A stretch of 64,000 bases of DNA from Lytechinus variegatus (Eukaryota > Echinodermata > Echinoidea > Temnopleuroida > Toxopneustidae). The position numbers were made by a program, and so were the translations under genes. Under the pieces are notes generated by a model. That model was not told where the DNA came from and made no database searches. It saw only the letters and a program-made list of their open reading frames with translations. The DNA lies in contig NC_054756.1 of assembly GCF_018143015.1 (NCBI RefSeq), positions 30,005,940 through 30,069,939 of the forward strand, given 5' to 3'. Numbering within the stretch: position 1 is the first letter of the stretch; every line of letters starts with the position of its first letter. This document shows positions 11,411-23,575 of this stretch, one piece after another.

Positions 11411-13733
11411 TGTAGTCAGGAATAAAACTAGGTATCATGAGTGCAGTAAGAACAATCACAAACAATCATTTCTTCTAGATTGCTGTTGGTTACATATACT
11501 ACAAAATATAAAATACCTAGAATATTAAACATGAACATTGAACGATATTACATTACTCATGTGATGAAACGGATAGGCGTATTTACAGTGCGTTGTATCA
11601 TTCACTTATTTGATACCTTTCTCATACATATTTGATATTTTTCACTTCCTAGTATGTTGATCTGGATTTCGGGTCTTTGATCATGATTATTCTTTGCCTT
11701 TCCTATTTCGGGCACAAAGATAAAAAGTATTTTGTTCCATCGATGTACCATTCTTTGTATAGATATGGATTGTATTTTCTGCACAGAAATGATTACAGTG
11801 ATTTAGGTTACATATGACTAACTGATATTTTGAAAGAAATTAACATATTCCATCTCTGCCAACACATTTGTGCGAGATAAAATAGTGATTACTTTATCGT
11901 TATATACAGATTAAATCCAACTTAATATGTTGCTATCAAACAAGACTGAAAGGGTTAAACAAATCGAATTGATAAGAACATACCACGTGATAACAATAAA
12001 TTCGCTGTACACACTGACTTGGTTTGCGTACGTATTACGTAATTATAATTATGTGCATGTAGAATTTGAGATATGCTTTATGTACTGCCTAGTTCATTTT
12101 AAAAAGCTCGTGCTTCACGCTCGCATATTTTGCGTAATGAAACACGCAATCCCGACCTTTCGTTTGAGGACGCGGACGCTTATTTACAACGGTAGTTGAC
12201 TTTGGAAGGGACTTTTTGGGCCCGTCATCATGGTCGTAAAACTCAGTCCTGCAATGCAAATTGTGTGACATGAGATTTTTTTTTCGTTTCGCATCTGCGA
12301 CGGAAACATTCAATATGCGTTTCGTGTGCAAAATTCTGGTTGCTACTATGGTAACAGCGATTTATCCGATTGAGGACGACTTTCCAAAGCCACATTTGAC
12401 TCCTCCTAGAGCTCGAGAGGCCGCCCGGGGGGCCCACTTCCATTGATTAGTGGATACCAGTAGCGACCACCCGTAAAAGGGGACAGAGTGGGCAGGTACG
12501 TTACGTATATAGGCCTATGTAACGTTATAAGTGTGTCAAAACGATGTTTAAAATGCTGAAAAAAAGGGATATATATTCAATACTTGTAGGGTTTCACAAG
12601 CCAAATACTTGTTAAGAGATGCATTTTCATAATCTGGAAAAGAATTGCTTCCCTTGTTTAGCATGTTTAGGGTACTTTTCGAAACCCCATGGTCGTACCT
12701 GGTATCCAATCATCAATGTCAGTGGTCCCCCCGGAATTTGAATCTAATCCCCATTTCTGGGGAATGTAAAACATAATGCCCCTCACATCGTGTGCGAGAG
12801 GCATATCGTTTGTGTATAAGGAGTAAACAAAAGAAACAAAGAAACAAAAGAAACAAAAGGAAACGAGTTCAAAGGTATCGCATGATGTGTACATATCAAC
12901 GCATGCGAAATGTTCGGCTGGAGAGGTTGATCTTATCCATGAAATCAATTGCCAGTGATCCACCAATAATCCACATTAAATGTGATATCGATTCGATGGA
13001 CTGTAATGATCTATATTTAAGCCTTCATTCAGTAAGTTTTTCCTCACTCAATATGTTCTCGATTTGTTTGAAAAACCACTTTCTTATCCATGTCATAAAT
13101 CTATTTTAGGTCCTGCATTTTGAATATCTCCAGCCATCAGTCGTAATATACGTGCATGTATGTGGTATGGGTGTCGCGGAAAGGGACTTTGCACACGAAA
13201 AGCAGATTTGTAGGGCCTGTAACCCCCCTGTTACACAAAGCTTAGCATTGATCGTAGAGCAGTTTTCTACGTTTGATTATATTGACTGTAATGCACAATC
13301 AATCTTAAAAATCAAGTGTATGATTAAGCGTTAACTTTTGTGTTAGGGGACCCTAATGCTAGCGTCCGTGATGATTGCGAAAGGTCCCAATTATGTCGAG
13401 AAGAGCGCTTCATGAAAGGACTTGACGGTCGTTTATCCGACAGTTCAAGAAGAACAGTACTTCTCAGCCAATCAGAATCAAGGAGAGATGTCAGACCTGA
13501 CAACTTAATTGTCGAACAAAAATGTTGGTGACATGCTCCTCATGTCGCGATTTTTTTCTGTCAGTACTTGTGTGCCCGACGCGAGAGGGAAGTATACCGT
13601 AGCAGTAAACTTTTAATGAATAAATCTATGGGAATGACGATATCATAGGATACATTTAGCCAGACTACGCCTCATGAATATTCATGGATACATGTAACGT
13701 GATGATAAAGGTAATTTTCGACCCATCGGCCAG
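11411..13733. other. No recognised gene
   Basis: Several short open frames, none with family features. One isolated copy of the GCTCGTGCTTCACGCTCGCA word at about 12106-12125 suggests a fragment of the CAGTGG/CAGGGGCGG element group. A purine-rich AAAGAAACAAA repeat lies near 12826-12860. Confidence 0.4.
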
Positions 13734-13815
13734 TTCGATTGGTGTGGCTCAATCGGTATGGTGATCCTGCAGGCTAGTCCACGGACGGGGGTTCGAGTCT
13801 CGCCTAGGACGATTA
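13734..13815 (+). repeat. tRNA-like sequence (SINE head or tRNA relic)
   Basis: It contains an A-box-like TGGCTCAATCGGTATGG and a strong B box GGTTCGAGTCTC at correct spacing. I could not fold a convincing acceptor stem and anticodon arm, so a SINE head or relic is more likely than a working tRNA gene. Confidence 0.45.
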
Positions 13816-14479
13816 AAAAAATGATAATAGCAATAAAAATTGAAGTTAGGGTCTGAAAAAATACAATCCCAACATTTGTAGCCTGATCCAAAGCCTCCAA
13901 AACAGCCGGCCGCAAAAGAAATGACGGGGGAAAATCACGTTCAAGTCAATGTACACTGTATTAAACAGTATTTGTACACCTTCACATTTTTAAGCAAATT
14001 AAAGAAAAACTACTGAAAATAGGTCCGCCAAAAGTGACTGCATTGTAGAATATGCATGTGCCTTTTTAGCCTAAATGAATTTCCCCCCGAAATTGCATAA
14101 TTGTATATTTTCAATATTTTGTTCATTTTCACCCTCAAACAACTATTTGTACACTTTCCATTTTGAGTACATTTTCACTGTTTAGTGATCCCAAATACTC
14201 TTTTTAAGGATAATTTATCATATAAAGGGGATTGATCTGCATATTGTTTAGCAGGAGGAATACCTTCTTAAGTTCCTGTCATAACAAAAGATCCAAAACA
14301 CCATTATTTCACTATTCAACCCTGGCTTAACCTTATTGATACAGAAACATACCGGAAACAGCAATATCACTTGAAGTCAATGTGTATAACTTGACTTCCT
14401 TCACCAAAATACGTCATTTCATACACTCCTAATGACATTTAGAGTTTGTGACCATTCACTACACTAACTGAAAGGATCG
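13816..14479. other. Possible 5' flank of the Tc1-like relic
   Basis: Related words TATTTGTACACCTTCAC (about 13970) and TATTTGTACACTTTCCAT (about 14145) could be subterminal repeats of the adjoining transposon. No gene. Confidence 0.3.
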
Positions 14480-14494
14480 GTTGTAGTTTTTCAA

Positions 14495-14945
14495 CATGGT
14501 TAAGACTTGTGAAATACCTGAGCTTTGAGGGAAAAAGTTGTGAAGTTCCCCAAAGATGGAGTTTCTGTACACAAGACTTGCCAAGAAGTGCAGTATATCA
14601 TCCATAAATTCAAGAAGACGAGGTAGAGTTGAAAATCAGAATGGAAGAGGGCTACAACATCAAGGACAAATAGGTACATAAATGACAGAGTGATCAAAGA
14701 CCAGAAGATGTCTGCACAGCAACCTATAGGTTGAAGCAAGTACAGGCACTTAGGTTTCCACCCAAACCATCAGGAATCGACTGAGAGAACGCGGACTGCA
14801 TGGCAGGATTTCCCGGAAGAAGCCATTCATTAATGAAAAGAACAAACTGAAATGCTTAAACCTCGCCAGGGAACATACTGGCAAGCCTGTTAGATTCTGG
14901 AAAACGGTACTTTGGTCTGGCAAGTTCAAAGTACCATTTTATCTG
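14495..14945 (+). pseudogene. Decayed Tc1-like transposase
   Basis: Plus-strand frames interrupted by stops contain pieces of a Tc1/mariner transposase in order. A degenerate helix-turn-helix region comes first (KDGVSVHKTCQEVQYIIHKF). Then follow TIRNRLRERGLHGRISRKK, PFINEKNKLKCLNLAREHTG and FWKTVLWSGKFK (about 14770-14935). The last segment corresponds to the family motif around the second catalytic aspartate (LWSDESK), here with Gly in place of Asp. The reading frame is broken in several places and the C-terminal third is lost, so it cannot work. Confidence 0.75.
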
Positions 14946-15011
14946 AATGGTAACATCGTATCCCTAAGAAACACCGCAGGGATATCGTATGACTTCCGTG
15001 CAGAAATCGCA

Positions 15012-15069
15012 TGATTAACTCTTAAATATCACGGCCACACTGATTAACTTTTAAATATCACGGCCACAC
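15012..15069. repeat. Two tandem 29-bp copies
   Basis: Two adjoining copies of TGATTAACTCTTAAATATCA plus CGGCCACAC differ at one base. A recent slippage or duplication; function unknown. Confidence 0.85.
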
Positions 15070-15074
15070 TGCCT

Positions 15075-15222
15075 CTCCATGGTTTGTCCTGTACGATGAC
15101 GAACACATGAAATCGATGATACCGTAACATGCATTATAACAATAGCACGCTATGGCTTGGAATCTAACCCTCGTCCCTCAGTTTAAAAGACAAGATTCAT
15201 AACCACTAGACCACGAGTACCA
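15075..15222 (-). repeat. tRNA-derived SINE
   Basis: Read on the minus strand it starts GGTACTCGTGGTCTAGTGGT (A box) and has GAGGGTTAGATTCCAAGC (degenerate B box) about 40 bases later, then an unrelated body. Confidence 0.55.
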
Positions 15223-15947
15223 GCCAGCCAAAACAAATTAAGAAAATTCAGGAAACAGAAAGTTCATATTTTTATCATGCCAATTAAACTCTTTCTCAAT
15301 TAATTTGTATGAAAATACTCACATTTGGTGATTAATAGCGAAGTCACATTTCCCCTACGGTCTCCGTACGGCGAGTTAAAAAAAAACGCCGTTTAACATT
15401 TCTTTTTTTCACCCATCAGAAAATACCTGGAACTGACAAACTTCGAGGCGGTCTGAAACCACCTAGTGTCATATTCCAGAAATACCCGAATGACCATGTC
15501 TTATGCCGTTTGGTCCAACATCATTTCGTTCAACAGTCACTTCGTACAATACACTGTAGTTTTCTATTGTGCTAATTTAGCACTTGAGGAGCCTCTATAG
15601 TGACTGCACTCCGGATTGCTGACTTAAAGGACAAGTCAACCCCAACAAAAAGTTGAAAAATCCAACCAGAATAACACTGAAAATTTCATCATAATCGGAT
15701 GTAAAATAAGAAAGTTATGACATTTTTAAGCTTCGCTTAATTTCACAAAACAGTTATATTCACATCCTGGTCTGTATGCAAATGAGGAGACCGATGACAT
15801 CATCCACTCACTATTTCTTTTGTATTTTATTATATGAAAAATGAAATATTCTAATTTTCTCCTCATTGTCAAGTGAAACAATGATGTATTCCTCGCTGAA
15901 CATGTGGAATTAGCATTGTTTAATAATATATGGTTCAGTGAAGTAGG

Positions 15948-17490
15948 CAGGGTGACCAGACGTCCCGTATTTCCCGGGATTGTCCCGTATTTTGCTTCTT
16001 TGTCCCGGCGTCCCGACAAACCCTTCCCGGGACGCCTATTTGTCCCGTATTTCAAAATTTTGAACAAAATATAATTAAATATAATTAAAACATTTGAAAG
16101 TGACGAATTTTCATCAAGAAACCAGCTGATGACGAAGCACCAATACAAATATTGATACATGTAAACTTTTGCTAAGTTCTGCGGTGATTTTCTTGGTTTT
16201 CTTGCCAGCCCTCTGGCCTCCTGCCTAAGCGTGGTATGTAGGCTACTATAGCTAGGCATGTAGGATCCGAGCAGATTCTCAATGGGGCAAACGGTCCCTC
16301 GCATGATAAACAGTTTTTTCCACTAAAATCAAAATAATCACAAAATCGGCGGTAATTTTTTACAATTACATTATGGATCCTCAGATTACTGATTTGGTGA
16401 TGTAATCGGTTGAGCAAGTTATTGAGTTTTCACAACTAGATCTAGTTGTTTCAGCTCGCCTTTTGAGTTTTGTGATCGGTGCGAACTTATAATTAATGGG
16501 ATGGGAGAGATGCCTGTGTATGATGCCACGATGTTTCATATAATTTTTAAGATTGACAATGTTTCACTATTAAATTTTATTCTTTGTCTAAAACATTCCA
16601 TTTCTTTTGATATTGAAAAAAAAACACCAGATATGATTAGCATTTTTGTTAGATGATTGGATTTTTTGTTTGAAGTTTTTTTCTTCTTTCTTTCTTTTCT
16701 ATCCTTCTTTCTTCATCCTTCTATCCTTCCTGTTAGCCTTTTTTTGTTCCATCTACCTGTATTTCTGATTTTTCTTTCCTGATCCTTTCTCTCTCTGTTC
16801 ATTTTTCTTTCTTTCCTACTTTTTTTTAATTTCCCTTTTTATTTCCTTCATTTTTCTTTCCTGACACTTTTCTTTGCTTACTTCTCACTTCCTCTCCTTT
16901 TTTCGTTCGTTCTTTCTCTCCACCTATTATTTTCTTTTTTCTTCCATTCTCCCTTCATTCTTTCCTCCCTCTCTTTCATCTTTTCTTTTATTCTTTCCTT
17001 CATTTTTCCTTAACCCTTTTCCCTTATTCTTTCTTTAACTCCCTCCCTTCTTTCCTGTTTTTCTTCTTTCTTTGTTTCTTTGAAGGAAACATTTTTGTCT
17101 ACTTTCTTTTTCTCTTTTCTCCTTTTTTTTCTTTCACACATTTATTCATGTTCCCTTCCTTTCTTTTTTTCTTTCCTTATACATTTCAACGAATAAAGGA
17201 AACCTTTTTTTCTCTCTTTTACTTTCTAACATTTAGTTTGTTTTTCCCCTTAATTTTCCCCTTCATTTTTGTCTTTTTTTCTTCTCAATTCATCTCTTTT
17301 CTGTCGTCTTTTCATTTTCTCCTTCATTCTTTCGTTCTCCCTCCTAATTCTTTATAATTTTTTTCACAAGTCTAATAGTGTGTAGCCTTTATTTGTTGAT
17401 CTTTTATTAAGACCTGGCTCGGTCGATCCGCTCATGTAGCGTAATTTGTCGATTGTCCCGTATTTCATTTTGTGAAATCTGGTCACCCTG
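15948..17490. mobile_element. hAT-like non-autonomous element with 8-bp target duplication
   Basis: The terminal inverted repeats are a perfect 13 bp, CAGGGTGACCAGA. They are flanked by a perfect 8-bp direct repeat, GAAGTAGG (15940-15947 and 17491-17498). An 8-bp duplication and a CAGGG start are typical of the hAT superfamily. The left interior is rich in GTCCCGTATTT words. I see no transposase. Positions 16660-17360 are an almost pure pyrimidine tract (CTTT/TTCC), which makes up nearly half of the element. The insertion splits an older MITE, giving a clear relative age. Confidence 0.88.
16660..17360. repeat. About 700-bp polypyrimidine tract
   Basis: The plus strand is nearly all C and T, broken by a few short purine patches (one near 17080-17090). 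It lies within the hAT-like element. Mirror-repeat pyrimidine tracts of this kind can form triplex (H) DNA; that is inference. Confidence 0.8.
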
Positions 17491-17769
17491 GAAGTAGGTC
17501 CTTATTTTCAAATCTGTAAAGAATTAGATATTGTATAATTCGAACAATAAAAAACAAAAGAAATAGTGAGTGAGGGACATCATCGACTGACTCATTTGCA
17601 TTATGACTGAGTTGTGCATATCACTATTTTGTGAAAAATAAGCGAAACTTTAAAATGCCATATCTTTCTTATTTTACATCAGATTTTGATAAAATTTCAG
17701 CATTATGCTAGTTTGATTTTTCTCTATTTATTCAAATCAACATTTATCTGGGGTGGACTTGACCTTTAG

Positions 17770-18540
17770 TAATTCAGATTTGAACTAGAAAATCAGCACT
17801 CCGCAGTGCAGTCGCTATACATACTCTGTAAATGCTATAGTTAGGTTAAGAGCCACATCGTCTATGAAAGAGCATTTACGTCCAATTGGTATTAGACCAC
17901 GTGGATCTTTAATAGACCAACTAGTAATTAGACTGGTAAGCACAGGGGTTTAGCCGATGTGGTTTATAAAAGAGACCAACTGATATGATCTTCTTGTGGT
18001 ATTTTGTATACTTTAATGTATTGAATGAGTACAGACAACTGAGCGAATGGTCCTAGAATGTACCGTCAATGTCCCATACATTTTGGTATATTTACTTCAA
18101 AGGTCAGTTGCCAAAATGTATCGTATTATAGTTGCGGCACATATTTAGTAACAATTACATTTTGGCAAATTACCCATATCTGCCGTAACAGGCCCAAGAA
18201 TGGATCCTTGAGGGACACCTCAAAGTAACAATTTATGACTTTTATTCCTCTTCAAGGCCTTACCACGTATACGTTTATGCACTAATTATTGGATGAGCAA
18301 TAGTATCGAAGGCCTTGAACAGGTAAAAAATAAAATTTTCCTTTGTATGACAATGATTATCAGTAGCGCAAGCGACATGATACATGTAAATAAATTGCAG
18401 AATCGTAGATGTATAGTGGAATGGTATTATCTGAAACCAAATAGATAATCTGCCAAAACATTGCTGCTTTAAAAAAAAAACAGTCTCGCCATAGTACCAT
18501 TGTAAAGACAAAGTCTAGGCGATCGTTTGTTTTTCAATAT
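17770..18540. other. No recognised feature
   Basis: Only short chance frames. Confidence 0.4.
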
Positions 18541-18544
18541 CAGA

Positions 18545-18725
18545 GTGTTTGTATAATGTGGAGGTTACGTAACCACGTGGTCTAAGGCTCCTTGATAGAC
18601 ATTGAAAGTCCGGGGTTCGATCCCCGGCCACGGAACCTATGCCGATGATCAAGGCATTTGATCGACAGTGCTTTTTCTAATCCTACATTCATATAAATGC
18701 TACCCTTGATAAATAAATAAAAAAG
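18545..18725 (+). repeat. tRNA-derived SINE
   Basis: A tRNA-like head has B box GGGGTTCGATCCCCGG at about 18611-18626 and a weak A box near 18573-18590. A short body follows, with an AAATAAATAAAAAA tail. Confidence 0.6.
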
Positions 18726-18779
18726 TAAATATGCATATGTTTTTCGCCACACAATATACTGTGATTGTCACCAATCACC

Positions 18780-18892
18780 ATCAACACCATATTCATCATC
18801 ATTGTCATCATCACCACCATCAACTTCATCATCATCATCATCATCATCACCACCACTATCATCATCATCATCCCAATCAATTACCATCGATA
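18780..18892. repeat. (ATC)n microsatellite
   Basis: Imperfect CAT/CAC trinucleotides. The His-rich and Ile-rich frames over it are artefacts of the repeat. It lies about 80 bases past the splice donor of the SLC5 exon, inside the presumed intron. Confidence 0.9.
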
Positions 18893-18970
18893 TCAAGAAC
18901 ATTCCTCACCTAATCTTCTTTCTTGCGAATGTTCGAATAGCCTGAAACAGTGAAAGCAAAGACAACTCAC

Positions 18971-19327
18971 CTCATTCGCACTTTTCGCGCCAATTTTGTA
19001 AAAGATCGGGATGAAGAACGATCCTGTCGCAAAACCAACAAACAAATAGGCAAAGCTGTACAACCAGTACATGGTACCATAGATGTAGGTTTCAGCAGGT
19101 GTTCCTAGGACTGTGATTGCTGATATAAAGCTTGCTACCAAGGACAATGAGACAGGAATAGGATTCATATTACGATCCGCCATCAAGAATTCTTCGGTGG
19201 TTGATTGACGGCCACCAGCACAAGCGTGGTACACACCTATCCCAGACGATATGGCCAATGATATCGCCAGGATCACATAGTCCCAAGCACCAAAGGTGGT
19301 GTTGATAAGATACGCGCTCTCGGCCAT
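18971..19327 (-). CDS. SLC5-type sodium/solute symporter, first exon
   Basis: This encodes 119 residues starting MAESAYL. I chose Met at 19327 rather than the in-frame Met at 19414 because the product then has the same length and start style (MA[ED]) as the exon at 26733. FGAWDYVILAISLAISSGIG is helix 1. QSTTEEFLMADRNMNPIPVS and LVASFISAITVLGTPAETYI form the family signature and next helix. A third helix (LFVGFATGSFFIPIFYKIG) ends in AKSANE. The exon ends at GAG before GTGAGT, a phase-0 donor identical in position to its sisters. It differs by Ala-Gly-Gly-Arg in the loop after helix 1. No second exon was found downstream. Confidence 0.85.
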
Positions 19328-19661
19328 TCTCTCTTTGATAATCGAGATAGGTATTAAGTTAAGACTGGAATCCTGGTATATCGAACTGTGGCGAAGTAGC
19401 TCCTCTATGAACACAACTTGGCAATTGTAATCGTCAAACTGATTCCCCGGCTCAGAGTTCCTTACTTATATTCATTTGCGAAACTTTTATACCATGATGA
19501 AGGTAAACATGAAGTTTTATGACAGAACGTGTCAAGAGTAATTGAACCGTAATTGCCAAGGTAATAAAAAAGTGATCGCGGTGCTATAACACGTATGAAA
19601 TAATGTAGCGTCATCAATTATTTCACGACGATACAAGTTGGAAACGAGTTGTGCAAGTTAT

Positions 19662-19995
19662 TTTGGGCTCGGGGGTTCGACACGCGAGCCGTGCAGATCA
19701 TCCCGGCAATTTTATGCTGTGTAAACGCGATCAGCGTGATCCGCCAAAATCGTAGGTTTCAACCCGCGAGCCTTTTCAGACTCGCTTATTATTTTGTGTG
19801 TGAACAGAAAACCATGTCGAGCTCGCATGACCTAGGTCAAACACGGCATATATTTGTTACGTCTATTCTTCTTCCGTTCTCGCGGACCATGTCGAACTCG
19901 CCTTTTTTTTGTTTCAGTATAAACGCGATCACAGTTGCCCTCTTCTCGGCGTTCGGCCCTGCTTGAGGATTCAACACTCGAGTGGTGCACACCCT
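19662..19995. repeat. GC-richer repeat with TTCRACACGCGAG words, upstream of an SLC5 exon
   Basis: Related words recur in the same direction: GGTTCGACACGCGAGCCGTG (19674), GGTTTCAACCCGCGAGCC (19756) and GATTCAACACTCGAGTGGTG (19969). Also repeated are AAACGCGATCA (about 19724 and 19923) and CCATGTCGARCTCGC (about 19812 and 19888). It lies 340-670 bases upstream of the SLC5 start at 19327. The long plus-strand frame here looks incidental. Family unknown. Confidence 0.5.
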
Positions 19996-20548
19996 GGTAC
20001 AGACATGACGGCAGTTCTTTGGTGAAACAAACTTCTGTCAAGTCATACTGGTCAATAGACTACAAATCTATTACGTAATAACCAATGATATATCATCGGT
20101 AGGTTTGAAGTCGATGTCATTGGTTTGTCTGGATTGGGGACATGGTATGTGCTATGTCAATTTATTGTGGGGCTGGGGAAACCGTTCTGATTTAAAAAAA
20201 AATCAACTTTTAAAAAACCAAGGAAGAGCTTTTTAAACATTCAACTGGTTTACAAACATGTCGAGAGAATATGGACAAGAATTTTGGATTGACTGAGGGA
20301 GAATATATTTTCTGAAACTATAAGGGAAAGATGAAGACGGGAAAGAGATATAGAGGGGGTGGAAAGGAGGATATAAAGCGAGGATAGGGCAAATGGCCGG
20401 TTATATTCTTTTCACATAAAATATGCCCCTATCTGGTGCACAGGAAGCTGATTTCATTGTGTCACTTCGAATTTTTTCATCCACCATACAGACTATAGAT
20501 AATTTCAGAAAATTACAAATGCGAATAACTAATTTGGAATCATCATTC

Positions 20549-20775
20549 CGGGCATGGTGGCTCAGTGTTAGAGCGTCCGCCTCATGAACGGGAGGTCATG
20601 GGTTCGATCCCTGGCCGAGTCATACCAAAGACTTATAAAAATGGGACCATCTGCCATCTTGCTTGGCACTCAGCATTTAACTGGAGAAGGGTAATAATAA
20701 CATGTTATGCAGGGCCCGCTGGAAGATCAGTCTTATAATTGAAGTGGCTAACCTGGGTAAATAAAACATTATTAT
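20549..20775 (+). repeat. tRNA-derived SINE, well preserved
   Basis: The head contains A box TGGCTCAGTGTTAGAG and B box GGTTCGATCCC about 35 bases apart, as in a tRNA gene. A body of about 130 bases follows (GGGCCCGCTGGAAGATCAG). The tail is TAAATAAAACATTATTATT. Confidence 0.8.
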
Positions 20776-21194
20776 TTTAAAGCACTCTCAGTGAAATACG
20801 CAATTGTATTTGCAGAAAAAGTGGTATCCACCCCATTCCCCCAAAGAGTCTGTCTTGGGTGTGACCAGTACTGCATAAAAAGAACTCTCCTGCCTATTTC
20901 TTATTTTTAAAGTGGTTATTATGATAATACTTGCTGTAAGGAGGGGTATAATTAAGGATCGTTTAAAGATTAAATTTCTGTCGATTAAATCGGCAGAAAC
21001 TATCTCATTCTTTTTGTACAAGCCGTTTTGCTATATTTGCTCGCTGACACTATAGTTTTACAAAATCTGACCTAGCAAAATACGTTATGTGCAATCATTT
21101 ATGTCTCTGATATCGTGAATGAATGTCACAATACGATTTATATCTTCTCTAATTTAAGCATTCAGCCAGCCCCGAAATACTGTTAATGTTTTTC
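20776..21194. other. No recognised feature
   Basis: AT-rich DNA with only chance frames. Confidence 0.4.
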
Positions 21195-21612
21195 CCTTGT
21201 ATGGACCTACAAAGATCTGCTGACAAGTTAAAAAACTTTTAAATCTCTGCTTAAAACACATTTATTTGCTCCTTGAAATTTTTTCTCTTTATATATTTTT
21301 TTGTGTAACTATAGGTTAAAATATTCATGTTTAGTTCTCTTTCGTAAGTTGTTTCTTTGTTATAGGGTTTAGCTTAGGCCTGGTGTTTTTAGAGCCCTTG
21401 TGAGTTATGTACCTGCCGGATTGCCTTCTAGCCAAGTTCCTTAAACTGCGGGTAAACAGGGCATTAAGATCAGGCACCAGTCCCCGTAGATATATTTTAA
21501 GTGCTGTTTATTGTAATTTCATTATTATTATTAGTTATCTCTGTAAAGCACTTTGATCATATTTTTGTTAACATGGTTAAAGCGCTGTATAAGTACCTGT
21601 TATGTATGTATG
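21195..21612 (+). mobile_element. LINE 3' end (L2/CR1-like)
   Basis: The frame over 21225-21275 reads KLKNF, with FKSLLKTHLF overlapping after a small shift, the usual C-terminus of CR1/L2-type reverse transcriptase proteins. A 3' UTR follows, ending GGTTAAAGCGCTGTATAAGT and a (TATG)n tail. Strongly 5'-truncated. Confidence 0.6.
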
Positions 21613-23575
21613 TAAATTAGTACTTAAACGATAATTTACAAGACATCGATACGGGACTTTTGGGGACCTTTTTCTCAGCATTTATGGTCTAAATAGGTAA
21701 ACAGTTCTAACACTTTTTTGTGATTAGTCGAGAAGAAAAAGTGTGCAACTGTTGTTCTGTTAAGTGTCGGAAATGAAAACATGTTAGTGGCAACTAACAT
21801 TAACATTGGTGACAACTTTCAGGAAAACTTCCATGGCCGAACAAACATGACAAACATGGGCAGAGGAGTCGATAATGGGGAGGAGGCAGGGGGCAATTAT
21901 CCCAATAAGAGTATTGGGGTCAAATAAATATATTTTACCCCTATAATTTTGATAACTTGAAAAAAGTATCATATGCAAATATATGCTTTAAAAGCAACAT
22001 AAAAAATTGTGTCGGCAAAAAGTCTGTATTATAATTTTGCGCGCAGGGTGCACCCGGAATTTTAGACATTTTTTTTCTTTTCTGCCCTCAACTGATCCAA
22101 AATATTGATAGACACCATAAACCAAGAGTCCGAGTGCATCCCGTGAAATTTCCTCCTACCTCCCCCTATGAAAAATTGACTACCCCAAATGGAAAATTGA
22201 AACGGTTTGTCAACGAGATTATTTTTCAAAGCGATTCGCTTCCGCCCCCCGCAAAGAAGAACAAAAACTACAGGCTCTCGAAAATACAAAAAATGTGGTC
22301 TTTCCAAAGTACAATGTTGCGATGATAAAGTGAGATTTATTTCCGCCCAACTCATATCGAGGACATTTGATGGCTAAGCATATAGGTTGTCAACGAGTAA
22401 TGAGATTTTATCTAATAAAACGTCCCACTGCGCAACTAATGATAAATTTGATATGAATTTTATGTGATTATATAGTAATCCCGTATTGTACATTTTATTC
22501 TACCCTCCCTTATTTGATTTTTGTTTGTGCAAAGACATTTTTGCTTTAAGAGCTTCTTTTGTTTACAATGTTTACAAGCCATATCTTTTCAAATGATTTT
22601 GTTAATGTCTTTACAACTTGCCTTCATGAGTATTTTCTTGTTGACAACAGATTTAACACAATTTTATCGATTATGTTGTTTCCAAACTTGAGATCTTCCT
22701 CTTATACTTGGTGTGGGATGAGGGAGAAAGCAAAGTAGACGAGGCTGGTGTAGAGCAATCAGCTACTTACCAATATTCAAACACAGCATCATGAATGAGT
22801 AATTTGTATTGACAGAACATTATTAATAACTATTACCAGGGAGGTGACAGGATACTGAGGAGGCAAGACTATTTTTAATCAATATCCCTTTTCACTTGAA
22901 TCACAAGGGTAATATATAGCAACACGAATCATTACTCTCTTTGTTATACACTTTTCTTTCTTCACTTCATCTTATTCCTCATTTTCTTCTGATTTCTGAT
23001 TTTCCACTACATGTTAAATCATATATAGGGCGGCATGCCGGGCCCGCCTTGAGCTCCGCCATGTTCCTGACTGCGATCCGTGAAGAAGACGTTCAAAGTC
23101 CCTCGAAGGACTTTATTGTTCTTTTATAATCATGAAAACGGCAAAGAAAATATAAAAATGAAGAGTAAATACATTCAAGGTGGTATCACACTCTGCTTTT
23201 CAAACAGGTCACGTCGTTCATTTGATATTTGAAACGGATCTATGGTAGTTGTGGAATTTGCATTGTTTGGGTCTCTAAGACCGACCAATCCCGATCAATT
23301 CCGATCAGGTACGATCTGTTCGGTAAACCTCGGGAAGAAGTCGACCCGGTCTGGATTAACCCTATTGGAATCGAAAATTTAACCATGTCTACCATCATGA
23401 CGATGTAAAACAATCCGAGCTAGACCAACCAGATCAAAAATATATTGATCAGGTAGTCAATCAACTTCGCATAAACAGTTTTCAGTTGGACCAGTCACAC
23501 AATACCTCTTTCAAGCTTGGTTATTACATGATCGTTCCCGCAGGCTCAAATTTTAGGTAGAATAATACCGGAACA
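21613..23575. other. No recognised gene
   Basis: Several frames of 60-100 residues, none with family features. Repeated GATCAATTCCGATCAGG-like words near 23290-23320. Confidence 0.4.

Larger units (their letters stand above)
15624..17769. repeat. TTAA-flanked foldback MITE, split by a hAT-like insertion
   Basis: The left end reads TTAAAGGACAAGTCAACCCC. The right end reads GGGGTGGACTTGACCTTTAG, the inverted counterpart. Words inside match the complete copy at 30286-30889. The element is interrupted at 15948-17490. The flanking TTAA (left) and TTAG (right) suggest a piggyBac-type TTAA target, with one base changed. Confidence 0.8.

Noticed and set aside
13734..13815. Functional tRNA gene
   Set aside because: A and B boxes are present, but I could not form an acceptor stem or a regular anticodon arm.
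15726..16304. 192-residue minus-strand open frame
   Set aside because: It crosses the border of the foldback MITE and the hAT-like element; no protein family features and the frame depends on two unrelated repeats.
18731..18953. His-rich and Ile-rich open frames
   Set aside because: They are translations of the (ATC)n microsatellite in two frames.
19649..19966. 105-residue plus-strand open frame
   Set aside because: Lies over the repeated TTCGACACGCGAG block; no protein features.
20549..20640. Functional tRNA gene
   Set aside because: The tRNA-like head continues into a SINE body and tail, and the acceptor ends do not pair well.
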